A DNA stretch of 30,730 nucleotides, taken from assembly GCA_946613955.1 (NCBI GenBank), contig CAMOGC010000003.1, positions 1-30,730 of the forward strand. Reading direction: 5' to 3'. Position numbers and translations under genes: made by a program. Below, piece after piece: positions 8,074 to 16,372 of the stretch (position 1 is its first letter; the number at the start of each line of letters is the position of its first letter). This DNA comes from an uncultured Clostridia bacterium. GTDB lineage: Bacteria > Bacillota_A > Clostridia > Christensenellales > Aristaeellaceae. A model generated the notes under the pieces. It was not told the DNA's origin, made no database searches, and saw nothing but the letters and a program-made list of their open reading frames with translations.

Positions 8074-8550
8074 TTATTCCTCCGCGGAATTTTCCCCGCC
8101 GATCGGCAGGAAACCGCGGATCCTCTCCTCTGCCTTCCCCGCCGAATCCGGATCCCGGGCCGCGAGGAAAACAGTATTGTCCCCGGCGATGGAGCCGATA
8201 ATCTCCGGAATACGCATGGTATCCAGCGCCTCCGCGGCAATATTGGCGGATCCGCTCAGGGTTTTGACAACCAGCAGCTGACCGGCCCGGTCAATTTCGA
8301 TGACGGCGTCCCGAAGGATGCGGATCAGCCGTTCATTCGAGAAGCTTTCTGTGGGCTCCGGCATGGTATAACGAAAGGATCCGCCCGGAACCGGCTTTTT
8401 GATCAGCCGCATTTCCTTCATGTCGCGGGAAACCGTTGCCTGCGTCGCCTGAAATCCCATCTCGCGAAGGGCTTCGGCCAGCTCCTCCTGGGTTTCCACC
8501 GGGCGTTCCGAAAGAATCCGGCGGATGGCGGCCTGACGGTTGTTTTTCAC
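8074..8550 (-). CDS. argR: Arginine repressor ArgR/AhrC
   Basis: A transcription factor that senses arginine and controls its synthesis and breakdown. It has 158 residues. The N-terminal winged helix-turn-helix has a recognition segment QATQATVSRDMKEM (about 35-48). The C-terminal hexamerisation and arginine-binding domain carries SGSANIAAEALD (about 99-110) and GSIAGDNTVFL (about 119-129). The family motif here is usually GDDT; the second Asp is Asn125 in this protein. The start is GTG at 8550, overlapping the nadK stop as GTGA, with AGGAGG 7 nt upstream. A longer in-frame reading to 8700 lies inside nadK and is rejected. Confidence 0.95.
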   Translation of the reverse strand: MKNNRQAAIRRILSERPVETQEELAEALREMGFQATQATVSRDMKEMRLIKKPVPGGSFRYTMPEPTESFSNERLIRILRDAVIEIDRAGQLLVVKTLSGSANIAAEALDTMRIPEIIGSIAGDNTVFLAARDPDSAGKAEERIRGFLPIGGENSAEE

Positions 8551-9389
8551 GGGCGATCCTCCTCTCTGCCTGTGCATTGACTCCATTCGCTGAGTTTCTG
8601 CTGCGTCAGCTGAAAGAAACGGGACGGACCCAGCCGGATCAGCTTCAGCGTTTCTTTGGCCCCGGTGACCAGCACCTCGTCCCCCGCCTGAAGCGTGCAT
8701 TTATTCTGCCCGTCGATCTGCAGCTCCGCCCGCTGCTGGCGTTCAGGCCGCAGACGGAAGCGGATTTCTGAATCCGGCGGTACGATGCAGGGGCAGTGCA
8801 GCAGGCTGTGGGGACAGACCGGGGTCACAATGATGCAGTGCATCTCCGGCGCGACGACCGGGCCTCCGGCTGAAAGGGAATAGCCCGTCGATCCCGTAGG
8901 CGTCGCAGCGATGACGCCATCGGCGGTAAACGTCCCCCAGGGCTCCTTCCCGATAAAGGTATCCACCTGGATCAGCCGGGCGAAACCTCCCCGGGTTACC
9001 ACCGCGTCGTTGAGGACGAACCACGTATGGGGATTTCCGCGTACCTCGACTTTCAGCAGTTCCCTCTCTTCGATCCGGAATTCCCTCCGAATCAGTCTCC
9101 CGAGGATATCCGTCAGCCTTTCCGGATCCCCCTCTGTAAGAAATCCTACAGTGCCCAGATTGATGCCCAGCAGCGGACAGCGATAGCGGATGGCGTGGAC
9201 CGCGCCGCTCAGCAGCGTCCCATCCCCGCCAAAGGTCAGGATCATCCGGCAGGGGCCCTCCGGCTTTTCCTCCCGGGCCGGGTCAAAAACTGCGTATCCC
9301 CGCTCCTGAAGCCATTGAGCCGCCTCCGCCGCGCGTCTGGCAGCATCCTCCCTTCCGGGATAAATGACCAGTCCGATCCTGTCCGGCAT
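8547..9389 (-). CDS. nadK: NAD kinase
   Basis: NadK phosphorylates NAD+ to NADP+ using ATP or polyphosphate. From the ATG at 9389 it has 280 residues. Family motifs in order are GGDGT (54-58), LGINLGTVGFL (74-84), the LND of VLNDAVVTRG (126-128), the glycine-rich ATPTGSTGYSLSAGGP (about 162-177) and VTPVCPHSL (about 188-196). The ATG follows GAGGAGG at 9 nt. An upstream ATG at 9437 would add 16 residues, would overlap the end of tlyA and has no good ribosome site. Neighbours tlyA and argR match the usual clostridial order. Confidence 0.96.
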   Translation of the reverse strand: MPDRIGLVIYPGREDAARRAAEAAQWLQERGYAVFDPAREEKPEGPCRMILTFGGDGTLLSGAVHAIRYRCPLLGINLGTVGFLTEGDPERLTDILGRLIRREFRIEERELLKVEVRGNPHTWFVLNDAVVTRGGFARLIQVDTFIGKEPWGTFTADGVIAATPTGSTGYSLSAGGPVVAPEMHCIIVTPVCPHSLLHCPCIVPPDSEIRFRLRPERQQRAELQIDGQNKCTLQAGDEVLVTGAKETLKLIRLGPSRFFQLTQQKLSEWSQCTGREEDRP

Positions 9390-9440
9390 ATGCCTGCGCC
9401 TCCTCAAAAAAGGTATTTGACCGTTCCGGGCCGGCATGCC

Positions 9441-10268
9441 CTATGCCCCTCCGTGGCCCCCGTGCGTTCTGTGGGCCTCCGCCACCACCCGGCGGACCTC
9501 CTCCTCTCCGATCATCGGCGTCTCTCCGGTTCGTTTCCGGATTTCCGCCAGAAACTCGATGTTTCCCTCCGGCCCTGTAATGGGAGAAAAGTCCAGCGCC
9601 CGGGTTTGCCATCCGAAGGTTTCCGTAAACCCGATGATATTCAGAAGGACATCTGCGTGGGTTTGGGCATCCCGAACCACGCCCTTTTTGCCGACTTTGC
9701 CCCGGCCGGCCTCGAACTGAGGCTTGATCAGGGTATAAAATACGCCCTCATCCCCCATGATTTCCGCCGCGACGGGGAGAATCAGCCGAATGGAGATAAA
9801 GCTTACGTCCATGACGGTGACCTCCGGCCGTTCCGGAAACTGATCCGTGCGAAGATATCTGGCGTTGGTTCGCTCCATGACGGTCACCCGTGGATCGTTC
9901 CTCAGCTTCCAGTCCAGCTGGCCGTATCCGACATCCACCGCATATACTCTTCTGGCTCCCGCCTGCAGGCTCACGTCCGTAAACCCTCCGGTGCTGGCGC
10001 CGATGTCAAGAACCACCCTGTTCCGCAGGTCCGCGTTAAAGACCCGAAGGGCCTTTTCGAGTTTCAGCGCCCCGCGGCTGACGTAGGCCACCTGCGGCTT
10101 GCGCACCAGAAGCTCATCCTCAGGCAGAACAGTTTCGGAGGATTTCAGAATCTTCCTTTCCCCCACGTAGACCTGGCCGGCCATGATGGCTGCCTGCGCC
10201 TTTTCCCGGCTGGCAAAAAAGCCACGGTTCACCAGCGCCAGATCCGCTCTTTCCTTCCCTTCGCTCAA
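9441..10268 (-). CDS. tlyA: TlyA family rRNA 2'-O-methyltransferase / putative hemolysin
   Basis: 275 residues. An N-terminal S4 RNA-binding domain (about 6-65, RADLALVNRGFFASREKAQ) is joined to an FtsJ-type methyltransferase with the SAM-binding motif VVLDIGASTGGFTD (about 85-98). DVSFISIRLILP and KPQFEAGRGKVGKKGVVRD follow. In mycobacteria TlyA methylates 16S and 23S rRNA; the hemolysin name is historical. The start is TTG at 10268, overlapping the dxs stop (TTGA), with GAGAGGAG about 9 nt upstream. The family call is firm; the exact rRNA target in this organism is not known from sequence. Confidence 0.94.
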   Translation of the reverse strand: MSEGKERADLALVNRGFFASREKAQAAIMAGQVYVGERKILKSSETVLPEDELLVRKPQVAYVSRGALKLEKALRVFNADLRNRVVLDIGASTGGFTDVSLQAGARRVYAVDVGYGQLDWKLRNDPRVTVMERTNARYLRTDQFPERPEVTVMDVSFISIRLILPVAAEIMGDEGVFYTLIKPQFEAGRGKVGKKGVVRDAQTHADVLLNIIGFTETFGWQTRALDFSPITGPEGNIEFLAEIRKRTGETPMIGEEEVRRVVAEAHRTHGGHGGA

Positions 10269-12133
10269 TCCGCCGGGCTCCTCTCCATGATCTTCAGAAT
10301 CCGATTTTCAATGCTTTCAGCATCCAGCCCCGCCTCCCGCAGCAGCAGGCTGTGGCTCCCGTGCGGAAGAAACCGGTTTTCAACGGCGAAAACAGCCGCC
10401 GGCTGGGTCCACGCGCGTTCCGCGCAGACCTGCCGGAGCGCTTCCCCAAATCCGCCGGAATGCATATGCTCCTCCAGGGTGAAGAAGGTCTGACCGTTCA
10501 GGGACGAAAGGGTTTCCATATCCATGGGCTTCAGACTGGAACAGTTAATAACGCTCATGGATAATCCCTTTTTAAAGAGGTCTTCCGCCACGGTCATCGC
10601 ATGGCGGACCATGGTTCCCACCGCCAGAAGGGCGCCGTCTTTGCCGGAGCGGAGCTTTTCCCAATGACCGATCGTGAAGGGACGGTCCTTTCTTCCCGGT
10701 ATGTCGTCCCCCGCCCGGGCGTACCGGATGGCGCAGGGGCCCTCCCGGGTCAGGGTCCACCGAAGCATGGAGGCCAGCTCCCTGGCGTCGCAGGGCGCAA
10801 GCACCGTCATGCCGGGCACCGGCAGCAGGCAGGCCAGGTCGAAAAGGCCATGGTGGGTCTGCCCGTCTTCTCCGCCAATGCCGCTTCTGTCCAGCAAAAA
10901 CGTGACCGAAAGACGCTGCATGCTGACATCATGGATCATCTGATCATAGCAGCGCTGGAAAAAGCTGGAATATACCGCGAAAAAAGGCCGCATGCCGCCG
11001 GCGGCCATCCCCGCGGCCATGGTCGCGGCATGTTCCTCGGCGATGCCCACGTCGATCATCCGTTTTGGAAACCGCTCGGCGAAATGATCCAGCCCCGTTC
11101 CCAGGGGCATAGCCGCCGTCACGGTCACAATCCGATCGTCCGTCTCCGCCATGTCCGCCAGGGTCGAAGCCATCACATGTCCGCAGGAAGGGCATTCTGG
11201 AAGACTGGCCCGGTCTCCCGTTTCAACAAAGAAGGGCGGTGTTCCGTGAAAGACCTCCGGGCGCTCCTCCGCCTTGTCGTATCCGTATCCTTTGCGGGTC
11301 ATGACATGGATGACACAGGGGCCCGGATAATTCTTCGCCTTCCGCAGCGTTTTTTCCAGCCCCCGGAGATCGTGGCCATCAATAGGGCCGAAATAGGCAA
11401 ATCCCAGCGTTTCAAAAAAGCCCGGGTCCCTGTCCCGCATCAGCGCGGATTTCAGCAGGGTCTTTCCGCCGTGTATGACCCGGTAAACGGGCTGACCGAT
11501 CAGGGGTGTACGGCTGAAATGGCGTACGCGGTTTTTGGCGTTCAGCCACTCCGCGCTGACCCGTAGATTGGTCAGATGGGCGGAGAGGGCTCCCACGTTC
11601 TTCGCGATGCTCATCTCGTTGTCATTGAGGATGACAATCATACGGGTTCCGCTGTGGCCGGCGTCGTTGAGCGCCTCATAGCACATGCCGCCGGTCATGG
11701 CGCCGTCCCCAACAAGCGCCATCACCTGATGCTTCTCCCCCCGGTAATCCCTTGCTCTGGCCAGTCCCAGCGCGGCGGAAATGGACGTGGAGGCGTGACC
11801 GGTTTCGAAGCAGTCATAGGGACTCTCCTCCCTCCGCGGAAAACCGCTGAGCCCCCCAAAGGTGCGCAGGGTGGAAAAACGGGAAAACCGCCCTGTCAGC
11901 ATCTTGTGAACATAGCTCTGGTGGCCAACGTCGAAAACAATCCGGTCCTCCGGAAAGTCAAAAACCCGGTGGAGCGCCAGCGTCAGCTCCACAACCCCAA
12001 GATTGGACGCCAGGTGCCCACCGTTTCGGGAAACAGTGGAAATCAGTTCCTGCCGGATTTCTCCGCAAAGCGTATTCATTTCTTCCTCAGAAAGGCGCTT
12101 TACATCCTCGGATCCGCCGATCTTTTCCAGCAT
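10265..12133 (-). CDS. dxs: 1-deoxy-D-xylulose-5-phosphate synthase
   Basis: Dxs condenses pyruvate and glyceraldehyde 3-phosphate using thiamine diphosphate, the first step of the MEP isoprenoid pathway. It has 622 residues, the normal length. Visible motifs are RNGGHLASNLGVVELT (about 36-51), FDVGHQSYVHKMLTG (67-81), the ThDP-binding GDGAMTGGMCYEALNDAGH (142-160) with LNDNEMSI (169-176), DVGIAEEHAATMAAGMA with the catalytic Glu, and DRSGIGGEDGQTHHG. The start at 12133 (MLEKIGGSEDV) has a purine-rich GGAAG site. A longer in-frame reading up to 12394 lies inside ddl and is not supported. It heads the dxs-tlyA-nadK-argR-recN block. No ispA or xseAB precedes it, unlike in many Firmicutes. Confidence 0.96.
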   Translation of the reverse strand: MLEKIGGSEDVKRLSEEEMNTLCGEIRQELISTVSRNGGHLASNLGVVELTLALHRVFDFPEDRIVFDVGHQSYVHKMLTGRFSRFSTLRTFGGLSGFPRREESPYDCFETGHASTSISAALGLARARDYRGEKHQVMALVGDGAMTGGMCYEALNDAGHSGTRMIVILNDNEMSIAKNVGALSAHLTNLRVSAEWLNAKNRVRHFSRTPLIGQPVYRVIHGGKTLLKSALMRDRDPGFFETLGFAYFGPIDGHDLRGLEKTLRKAKNYPGPCVIHVMTRKGYGYDKAEERPEVFHGTPPFFVETGDRASLPECPSCGHVMASTLADMAETDDRIVTVTAAMPLGTGLDHFAERFPKRMIDVGIAEEHAATMAAGMAAGGMRPFFAVYSSFFQRCYDQMIHDVSMQRLSVTFLLDRSGIGGEDGQTHHGLFDLACLLPVPGMTVLAPCDARELASMLRWTLTREGPCAIRYARAGDDIPGRKDRPFTIGHWEKLRSGKDGALLAVGTMVRHAMTVAEDLFKKGLSMSVINCSSLKPMDMETLSSLNGQTFFTLEEHMHSGGFGEALRQVCAERAWTQPAAVFAVENRFLPHGSHSLLLREAGLDAESIENRILKIMERSPAD

Positions 12134-12257
12134 GCCTCCGCTTCCTTTCCTTTTCCCTGTTTCGGTCGTTATCCCTCCGGAAGGCGCTTCTGGGCTTTTC
12201 GGAAAAGGTGCTGTTTCCCTGCCGCGTCCCGTTCGCGGGAAGAGCGCCCTCGAAAAG

Positions 12258-13484
12258 CTATCGCTTGCTTCCGCCCGCTCCCTTGCTTCCTTTGGCGCCC
12301 TTGCTTCCCTTGGCGCCGAAAGAGACGCCCTTGAGAATATCGCTGGAATAGGCGTAATTGGAGGCGTTCCGATCCCGATGGGCCCGCTCGGCAATATCCA
12401 CCATCCGGTCGATCAGTTCCCGGTAGGAAACGCCCGCGTTTTCCCACAGATAGAAGGCCATGCTGCCGGGAATCGTGTTGATTTCCGTGATATACAGTCC
12501 GCCTCCCTCCCGGTCGAACATATAGTCAATCCGGACACACCCCTTGCAGTCCATCATCCGGAAGATCGTTCGGCTCATTTCCTGAATCCGATCCCGCAGT
12601 TCATCCTCGATGGGAGCCGGAAGCACCCGGTGAAGACTGGCCATGCCCTTGCTGCCGCCGGAAGCCAGATACTTTTCATGAAAATCGAGAAAGTCCTCTC
12701 CGCTGATGGGCATTTCGATGGGCGACGCCTCCACCTGGCCGTCGTAGCCCAGCACGCTGCAGTTCAGCTCGATGGGCCGGTTCAGCCCCTTCTCCACCAG
12801 GCAGCGCCGGTCGTATTCGAAGCCCAGCGCCAGGGCCTCCCGCAGTTCCTCCCGGTTTTCCGCCCGGCTGACGCCGATGCTCGAGCCCAGGTTCGCAGGC
12901 TTTACATAGACCGGAAAGCCCAGTTCCTTTTCCACCCGGTCCAGGGCGTCCTCCGGTTTCCCGGCGAATAAACCGCGGCTGAGCCAAAGGGATGGAAGCA
13001 CGGGAAGCTCCCCGCCCCGGAAAAACTGTTTCATCAGGATTTTGTCCATTCCCAGGGCGCTGGCTCCGACGCCGGCGGAGGTATAGGGAATATTGGCCAA
13101 TTCCAGCAGTCCCTGCAGCGTCCCGTCCTCCCCGTTCATCCCGTGCATCACAACGACATAAACATCGATCCGCGCGACAGCCTTCAGTTCTTCCCTGGCC
13201 AGCAGCCCTTTGCCTTTTTCCACCGCCAGCAGCGCCCCGGATCCCGCCGTCATGTCCGGGAAAACCTTCCGGATGCCGGGCGCGTCCGGGCGAAAGGGCT
13301 GAAACGCGTGAATATCCTTCAGCGCCTCCCCCGTATACCATGCGCCTTTCTCATCGATATAAACCGGGATTACGTCATATTTTTCGGGATCCGCGTGGCG
13401 CATCAGCTGGACCGCGCTGATAATGGACACTTCCCGCTCGCAGCTCCGGCTGCCGAAGATGACTCCCAGCTGTTTTCTGCCCAT
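12258..13484 (-). CDS. ddl: D-alanine--D-alanine ligase
   Basis: Ddl joins two D-Ala with ATP to make the dipeptide that MurF adds to the peptidoglycan precursor. It has 408 residues, longer than the usual 300-370. The N-terminal motif CEREVSIISA (about 15-24) matches the DdlB-type substrate motif. HGMNGEDGTLQG (about 113-124), VKPANLGSSIGVS and ITEINTIPGS form the ATP-grasp active site. The tail carries a hexapeptide tandem repeat (GAKGSK, GAKGSK, GAGGSK, R). The ATG at 13484 follows GGAGG at 7 nt and lies 14 bp after murF, so the two are co-transcribed. I see no reason to call a D-Lac or D-Ser Van-type ligase, but specificity is inferred. Confidence 0.94.
   Translation of the reverse strand: MGRKQLGVIFGSRSCEREVSIISAVQLMRHADPEKYDVIPVYIDEKGAWYTGEALKDIHAFQPFRPDAPGIRKVFPDMTAGSGALLAVEKGKGLLAREELKAVARIDVYVVVMHGMNGEDGTLQGLLELANIPYTSAGVGASALGMDKILMKQFFRGGELPVLPSLWLSRGLFAGKPEDALDRVEKELGFPVYVKPANLGSSIGVSRAENREELREALALGFEYDRRCLVEKGLNRPIELNCSVLGYDGQVEASPIEMPISGEDFLDFHEKYLASGGSKGMASLHRVLPAPIEDELRDRIQEMSRTIFRMMDCKGCVRIDYMFDREGGGLYITEINTIPGSMAFYLWENAGVSYRELIDRMVDIAERAHRDRNASNYAYSSDILKGVSFGAKGSKGAKGSKGAGGSKR
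12264..12317 (-). repeat. 18-bp tandem repeat at the 3' end of ddl
   Basis: Three 18-bp units read on the minus strand: GGCGCCAAGGGAAGCAAG, GGCGCCAAAGGAAGCAAG and a diverged GGAGCGGGCGGAAGCAAG. They encode GAKGSK, GAKGSK, GAGGSK just before the final Arg and stop of ddl. The first two units differ at one base, which suggests recent slippage or duplication. Confidence 0.9.
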
Positions 13485-13498
13485 GGTTTATCCTCCGT

Positions 13499-15115
13499 TT
13501 ATTCCTCGCTGTAATTGTCCGGCAGATCGTTTTCGAAAAGGATGGTATCCCCGCTTCCCGCCAGGGTTTTCAAAAGCTCGGCTGCCGCCGCAAGGCTGTC
13601 GGCCACATGGATGTTCTCTTCCGGAAAGCCACCTTCCCTCAGGCCTTCCGACAGCGGGATACTCCGTTTTTTTCCAACCAGCACGGCGGTATCGCAGGCC
13701 TCTGCCATGGCCCGGCCGAATTCCCGGTTCATCTCTTCCTCCCGGTCGCCAAGCTCCACCATTCCCGGCGTCACGATGATCCGTCGCCCCGGAAATTCCT
13801 TCAGGGTTTCAAAGGCCTGTTTCGCGCCGCGGATATTGCTGTTGAAAGCGTCGTCGATCACAGTGATTCCGCCGGGGTTCCGGATCAGCTGGAGCCTGTG
13901 CTCCACGCTTTTGAGGGCACGTATTCCCCGGGCGATCTCCTGCCCGGTCATTCCCAGGCTGAAGCAGATCTGGGCGCAGAGCACGATGTTGCGGACGTTC
14001 AGCTCTCCGAGCATCTCCGTCTCGCAGGGAATCCGCTCCTCCCCGTGGCAGAGGATGAACCGGCTGCCTTCGGGGGAGAAAGACATCTGCTCCGCCCAGG
14101 TATCATCCCGCTCCGGATGCAGACCCGCCAGATATTTTTCTTTTTCAGTCTTCCGGTAAAGCTCAAGGACAATGCCCTCATCATCCGCGAAAAAGCATTT
14201 CCCATCTTCAGGAATCGCTTCCATGAGCTCATACTTGGTCCGGGTGATCCGTTCCTGCGTTTTAAAGGTATCAAGATGCTGGGGGCCCACGGAGGTCAGC
14301 ACCCCGATTTCCGGATGTACCAGCCGGCACATTTCCCGGATATCGCCCACGTGCCGGGCGCCCATCTCCGCGACGAAAATCCGATGCCCGGGTTCCAGTT
14401 TCGTCCGGATGATCCGGGTGACTCCCATGGGCGTATTAAAGCTTGCGGGAGTGATGAGGGTCGGGAACCGCTGTTCCAGCAGCGTTCCGAGAATGAATTT
14501 GACACTGGTTTTTCCCCAGCTCCCGGTAATCCCGATCCGGATCAGATCGGGGTGCTCCCGCAGGATCCGCTGCGCGTCCCGGAAATAGGCCTCGCTGATG
14601 GCCTTCTCTATGGGCCAGGCCAGAAGACCCGCCAGCGCCGTCCACAGAGGCAGCGCAACCGGAAAGGCCGCCGCGGCAAAAAAGCCGGCCGCTTCGCTCC
14701 CTCCCCTGATCAGCAGCAGATAAAGCACAAAGGCGACGGCGTAGAGCCGCCTGATTCGGGGAGTATAGACCAGCTGTTTCTTGGCTTTGACCTTCAGGCT
14801 TCTCGCCCGTATCAGGAGAGCCGCCCCAACGGAAGGAAGAGAGACGCCGGCCGCGATCAGCCAGGGAGACCCGTTCCCGGCCGCCAGGAGCATCCCTGCT
14901 CCCGCCAGCATGCAGACCGCGGCCAGCGCCGCCCCCGGCAGCCAGGCGAAAACCCCATGCCTTCGAAGGGTACGGAAATATCCGGGATGCTGATAGCTTT
15001 CCAGCTGAAACCAGTGGATCAGACTCCGGCCCGCCAGCAGGCAGGAGACCGCGATGGCCGCCGACAGCAGCCAGCCCGGCCCGCCCCGGCAAACCGAGGA
15101 AGCGTCAAATGTCAT
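13499..15115 (-). CDS. murF: Membrane-anchored MurF-like Mur ligase
   Basis: 538 residues. The first ~190 form a hydrophobic region with about five membrane segments (near 14-30, 58-80, 84-104, 125-138 and 142-168). The rest is a Mur ligase: ATP-binding GITGSWGKTSVK (195-206), FVAEMGARHVGDI (about 247-259), LTSVGPQHLDTFKTQERITRTK (from about 273), GELNVRNIVLC, and the C-terminal IDDAFNSNIRGAKQAFE with VTPGMVELGDREEEMN. Canonical MurF (about 450 residues) has a soluble N-terminal domain that binds UDP-MurNAc-tripeptide; I see a membrane module in its place. Adjacency to ddl supports D-Ala-D-Ala ligation, but another Mur-type amide bond is possible. The ATG follows GGAGG and overlaps the upstream hydrolase by 11 bp. 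Confidence 0.88.
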   Translation of the reverse strand: MTFDASSVCRGGPGWLLSAAIAVSCLLAGRSLIHWFQLESYQHPGYFRTLRRHGVFAWLPGAALAAVCMLAGAGMLLAAGNGSPWLIAAGVSLPSVGAALLIRARSLKVKAKKQLVYTPRIRRLYAVAFVLYLLLIRGGSEAAGFFAAAAFPVALPLWTALAGLLAWPIEKAISEAYFRDAQRILREHPDLIRIGITGSWGKTSVKFILGTLLEQRFPTLITPASFNTPMGVTRIIRTKLEPGHRIFVAEMGARHVGDIREMCRLVHPEIGVLTSVGPQHLDTFKTQERITRTKYELMEAIPEDGKCFFADDEGIVLELYRKTEKEKYLAGLHPERDDTWAEQMSFSPEGSRFILCHGEERIPCETEMLGELNVRNIVLCAQICFSLGMTGQEIARGIRALKSVEHRLQLIRNPGGITVIDDAFNSNIRGAKQAFETLKEFPGRRIIVTPGMVELGDREEEMNREFGRAMAEACDTAVLVGKKRSIPLSEGLREGGFPEENIHVADSLAAAAELLKTLAGSGDTILFENDLPDNYSEE

Positions 15116-15899
15116 GCTGTTCGTCCTCCGTCAGGAAAAACCGCACCACCGTATGGAACCGCTCCGGCTGTTCGATAAAGGCGAAATGACTTCCGCCCTC
15201 AAAAATCACAAGCCCTGCGTCCGGAATCAGTTTTTCCATTTCCTGCCCCATCCACAGGGGCGTTTCTGTATCCGCGTCCCCCCAGATCAGCAGCGTGCTC
15301 TGCCTGATCAGGGGGTATTTATCCCTCAGATCCTCGTTTACCACCCGGACGAAGGTCGCCCGCATTTCAGGGGCCAGGGCGTTATAATCGGCGCTGCCGT
15401 ACCGGCGGCGGAGGCGTTCCTCCATTTTTTCCGCCACCGTTCTCAGGGGCGCGATGCCCTCCAGCCTCCGGATTGCCCGTTTCTTTTTCTGAAAGGCTTC
15501 CGCCCGCTTCTTTCCCTCTTCGGACTGTCTGGGCCGCAGACCTGCGGCTCCGGTAAAAACCAGCCGGGTAAACACGGACGGATCATCCGCGGCCAGCCAG
15601 GCCGCCACCCTGCATCCGAAGCTGTGGCCGACAGCGGCGCAAGGAAGGAAATCCGCCTTCTCCAGCACTTCCTTCAGGCAGGCCGCGTATTCCGGAACGC
15701 CCCAGGGCGCCGGCGGGAAGCCGCTCTTCCCGTGCCCTGGAAAATCGATCAGAAGCACCTGATGGTCTTTCTCGAGCGCCGCAGCCAGCGGGGACATCAT
15801 TTCCATGCTGCAGCCCCACCCGTGGAGCAGAACAACCCGCGGCCCTTTGTCCCCTCTGATTTCACAGGCCACCAGGGTTTCCCTCGCCTCGATGATCAT
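15105..15899 (-). CDS. Alpha/beta hydrolase fold protein
   Basis: 264 residues from the ATG at 15899. The oxyanion motif HGWG is at about 26-29. The nucleophile elbow is GHSFG with Ser93. An acidic residue lies in IWGDADTETP (D208 or D210), and the catalytic His is H238 in GGSHFAFIEQPE. This is a complete triad in the right order, with a helical cap between about 120 and 185. The substrate cannot be told; the family includes esterases, peptidases and C-C hydrolases. The start overlaps the GNAT stop as ATGA, and the end overlaps the murF-like gene by 11 bp, so it belongs to that operon. An ATG 42 bp upstream lies inside the GNAT gene and is rejected. Confidence 0.88.
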   Translation of the reverse strand: MIIEARETLVACEIRGDKGPRVVLLHGWGCSMEMMSPLAAALEKDHQVLLIDFPGHGKSGFPPAPWGVPEYAACLKEVLEKADFLPCAAVGHSFGCRVAAWLAADDPSVFTRLVFTGAAGLRPRQSEEGKKRAEAFQKKKRAIRRLEGIAPLRTVAEKMEERLRRRYGSADYNALAPEMRATFVRVVNEDLRDKYPLIRQSTLLIWGDADTETPLWMGQEMEKLIPDAGLVIFEGGSHFAFIEQPERFHTVVRFFLTEDEQHDI

Positions 15900-16372
15900 C
15901 TGTCGCCTTTCTCCTCCCCGACCCGCCAGATGTACCGGCATTTCCGGGCGCTGATATCAAACCGCTCCTGAAGGTCAAGGGGAACATCGGTTTCCCCTTC
16001 CAGCACACACCCCAGCGCCAGGCAGACTTTCCGGCTGGCTTCATTGTCGGGATCGCAGGTAATCACCACGCTGCTTTTTCCGCTCATGCGGATTTCCTCA
16101 AGGATCAGGCGGCAGGCCGCCGCCGCGTAATGATGCCCCCGCCAGGGGGGATCGATATGATAGCCTATATGGCCGTAGTAATAGATACCGCGGCTTTCTC
16201 CGTCCCGATAGCTGATCCGGCCGATCTCCCTCCGGCCGCCCTGCTCCGTAATTCGCCAGACCCTTTCCCTGCCGAACCCGAGCGCCCGGTCCGGCGGCAG
16301 CACCCGGATGGGAATCAGGTCGATCCGCCCGTCGGAATACTCCGGCTTTCGTAAAAAAAACAGCCTGCTCAT
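15896..16372 (-). CDS. GNAT family N-acetyltransferase
   Basis: 158 residues. The pattern fits the RimJ/RimL-like GNAT fold: a beta-strand core with IGRISYRDG, then YHIDPPWRGHHYAAAACRLI (about 71-90) as the acetyl-CoA-binding motif A, then CDPDNEASRKVCLALG (about 105-120) as motif B. The protein or small-molecule acceptor cannot be predicted. Its ATG overlaps the last base of the pfkB stop (TAATG), and its stop overlaps the hydrolase start, so translation is coupled on both sides. It sits second in an operon with a sugar-phosphate kinase and cell-wall ligases, an odd grouping with no obvious pathway logic. Confidence 0.88.
   Translation of the reverse strand: MSRLFFLRKPEYSDGRIDLIPIRVLPPDRALGFGRERVWRITEQGGRREIGRISYRDGESRGIYYYGHIGYHIDPPWRGHHYAAAACRLILEEIRMSGKSSVVITCDPDNEASRKVCLALGCVLEGETDVPLDLQERFDISARKCRYIWRVGEEKGDR

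Noticed and set aside
9027..10493. 488-codon plus-strand frame opposite nadK and tlyA
   Set aside because: It spans two certain minus-strand genes and their boundary. No family is recognisable.
12134..12257. Terminator or promoter between ddl and dxs
   Set aside because: A short TCCCG-CGAA-CGGGA hairpin is present but lacks a T tract, and I find no convincing -35/-10 pair. dxs may be read through from the ddl operon or from a promoter inside ddl.
13607..15178. 523-codon plus-strand frame opposite the MurF-like gene
   Set aside because: Shadow of a gene with intact Mur ligase motifs; the translation is Arg/Pro/Gly-rich with no domain.
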